Assembly (NCBI GenBank): GCA_031372705.1
Contig: JANMLV010000180.1
Location: 1-12,858 of the forward strand
DNA length: 12,858 bases
Source: UBA7236 sp031372705
GTDB taxonomy: Bacteria > Bacteroidota > Bacteroidia > Chitinophagales > BACL12
Reading direction: 5' to 3'
In this document: in pieces, positions 12,640 through 12,858 of the stretch
Position numbering within the stretch: position 1 is the stretch's first letter
How the letters are laid out: each line of letters begins with the position of its first letter
The notes under the pieces: generated by a model
Databases searched by the model: none
What the model was told of the DNA's origin: nothing
Seen by the model: the letters and a program-made list of their open reading frames with translations, nothing else
Translations under genes and position numbers: made by a program

Positions 12640-12858
12640 TTAAATGGCTTCATCTAATATTTTATACAAACTATCCCAAGTGTAATATTTTGCCGCCGTT
12701 ATTTTACTTGCTTGAGCAATATTATTCCACTTTGTTTTGTCGGTTAGTAAATCGGCAACGTAATTGCCAAAAATATGCACATCGTCGGTAATTAAAATAT
12801 CTTTTTCATGTTGCACTTGTAACCCTTCTGCACCAATTGTTGTGCAAACCATTGGAAT
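12640..12858 (-). CDS. Glycosyltransferase, C-terminal end only (cut by window edge)
   Basis: The minus-strand frame is open to the window end and stops at TAA (12640-12642), giving the last 72 residues. They begin IPMVCTTIGAEGLQV, the donor-binding signature of GT4-type (GT-B) glycosyltransferases (G-x-P-V-x-x-T-x-x-G-x-E-G), followed by DILITDDVHIFGNYVADLL and a terminal helix with WDSLYKIL, as is usual for the end of these proteins. The Met four codons in is internal, not a start. It likely adds a sugar during surface polysaccharide assembly. The rest lies outside the window. Confidence 0.8.
   Translation of the reverse strand: MPMVCTTIGAEGLQVQHEKDILITDDVHIFGNYVADLLTDKTKWNNIAQASKITAAKYYTWDSLYKILDEAI

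Overview
The window looks like a chromosomal segment of a member of the Bacteroidota (Chitinophagia/Saprospiria-like; the genus cannot be told). The evidence is the low GC content, a GLPGLI-family protein, an outer-membrane barrel with an N-terminal carboxypeptidase-regulatory-like domain, an RprY-like response regulator, Bacteroidota-type RHS tail remnants, and several start-proximal sequences matching the Bacteroidota -7 promoter element TAnnTTTG. I see no tRNA, rRNA, CRISPR array, intact insertion sequence or origin.

Layout. 1-761 (+): a decayed RHS-repeat tail followed by an intact small lipoprotein gene that may be an orphan immunity or accessory gene. 789-1057 (-): a frameshifted and 5'-truncated XRE-type regulator, then an intergenic repeat element (1143-1247). 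1262-3030 (-): a two-gene operon of an NDP-sugar (GDP-mannose type) dehydratase/reductase and a WecG/TagA/CpsF glycosyltransferase, both for surface polysaccharide. 3193-3753 (-): an AraC-type regulator with an N-terminal metal-binding-like domain that has lost one cysteine. 3851-4228 (-): a very acidic small protein. 4229-4871: a 640-bp gene-free stretch holding a strong perfect inverted repeat and a stem-rich patch.

4872-10636 is the centre of the window: a GLPGLI-family secreted protein and an overlapping outer-membrane beta-barrel gene (-), divergent from an overlapping sensor kinase / OmpR-type regulator pair (+). The 129-bp gap between them carries opposed promoter-like elements, one dyad and three AGGTTAA direct repeats spaced about two turns and one turn of the helix apart. 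I infer that the regulator controls both arms, forming a cell-envelope sensing and response module.

10639-12858 (-): a sulfotransferase-like protein, an intergenic repeat cluster, a lipoprotein alpha/beta hydrolase (esterase type), and the 3' end of a glycosyltransferase cut by the window edge. Sulfotransferase and glycosyltransferases again point to surface glycan synthesis.
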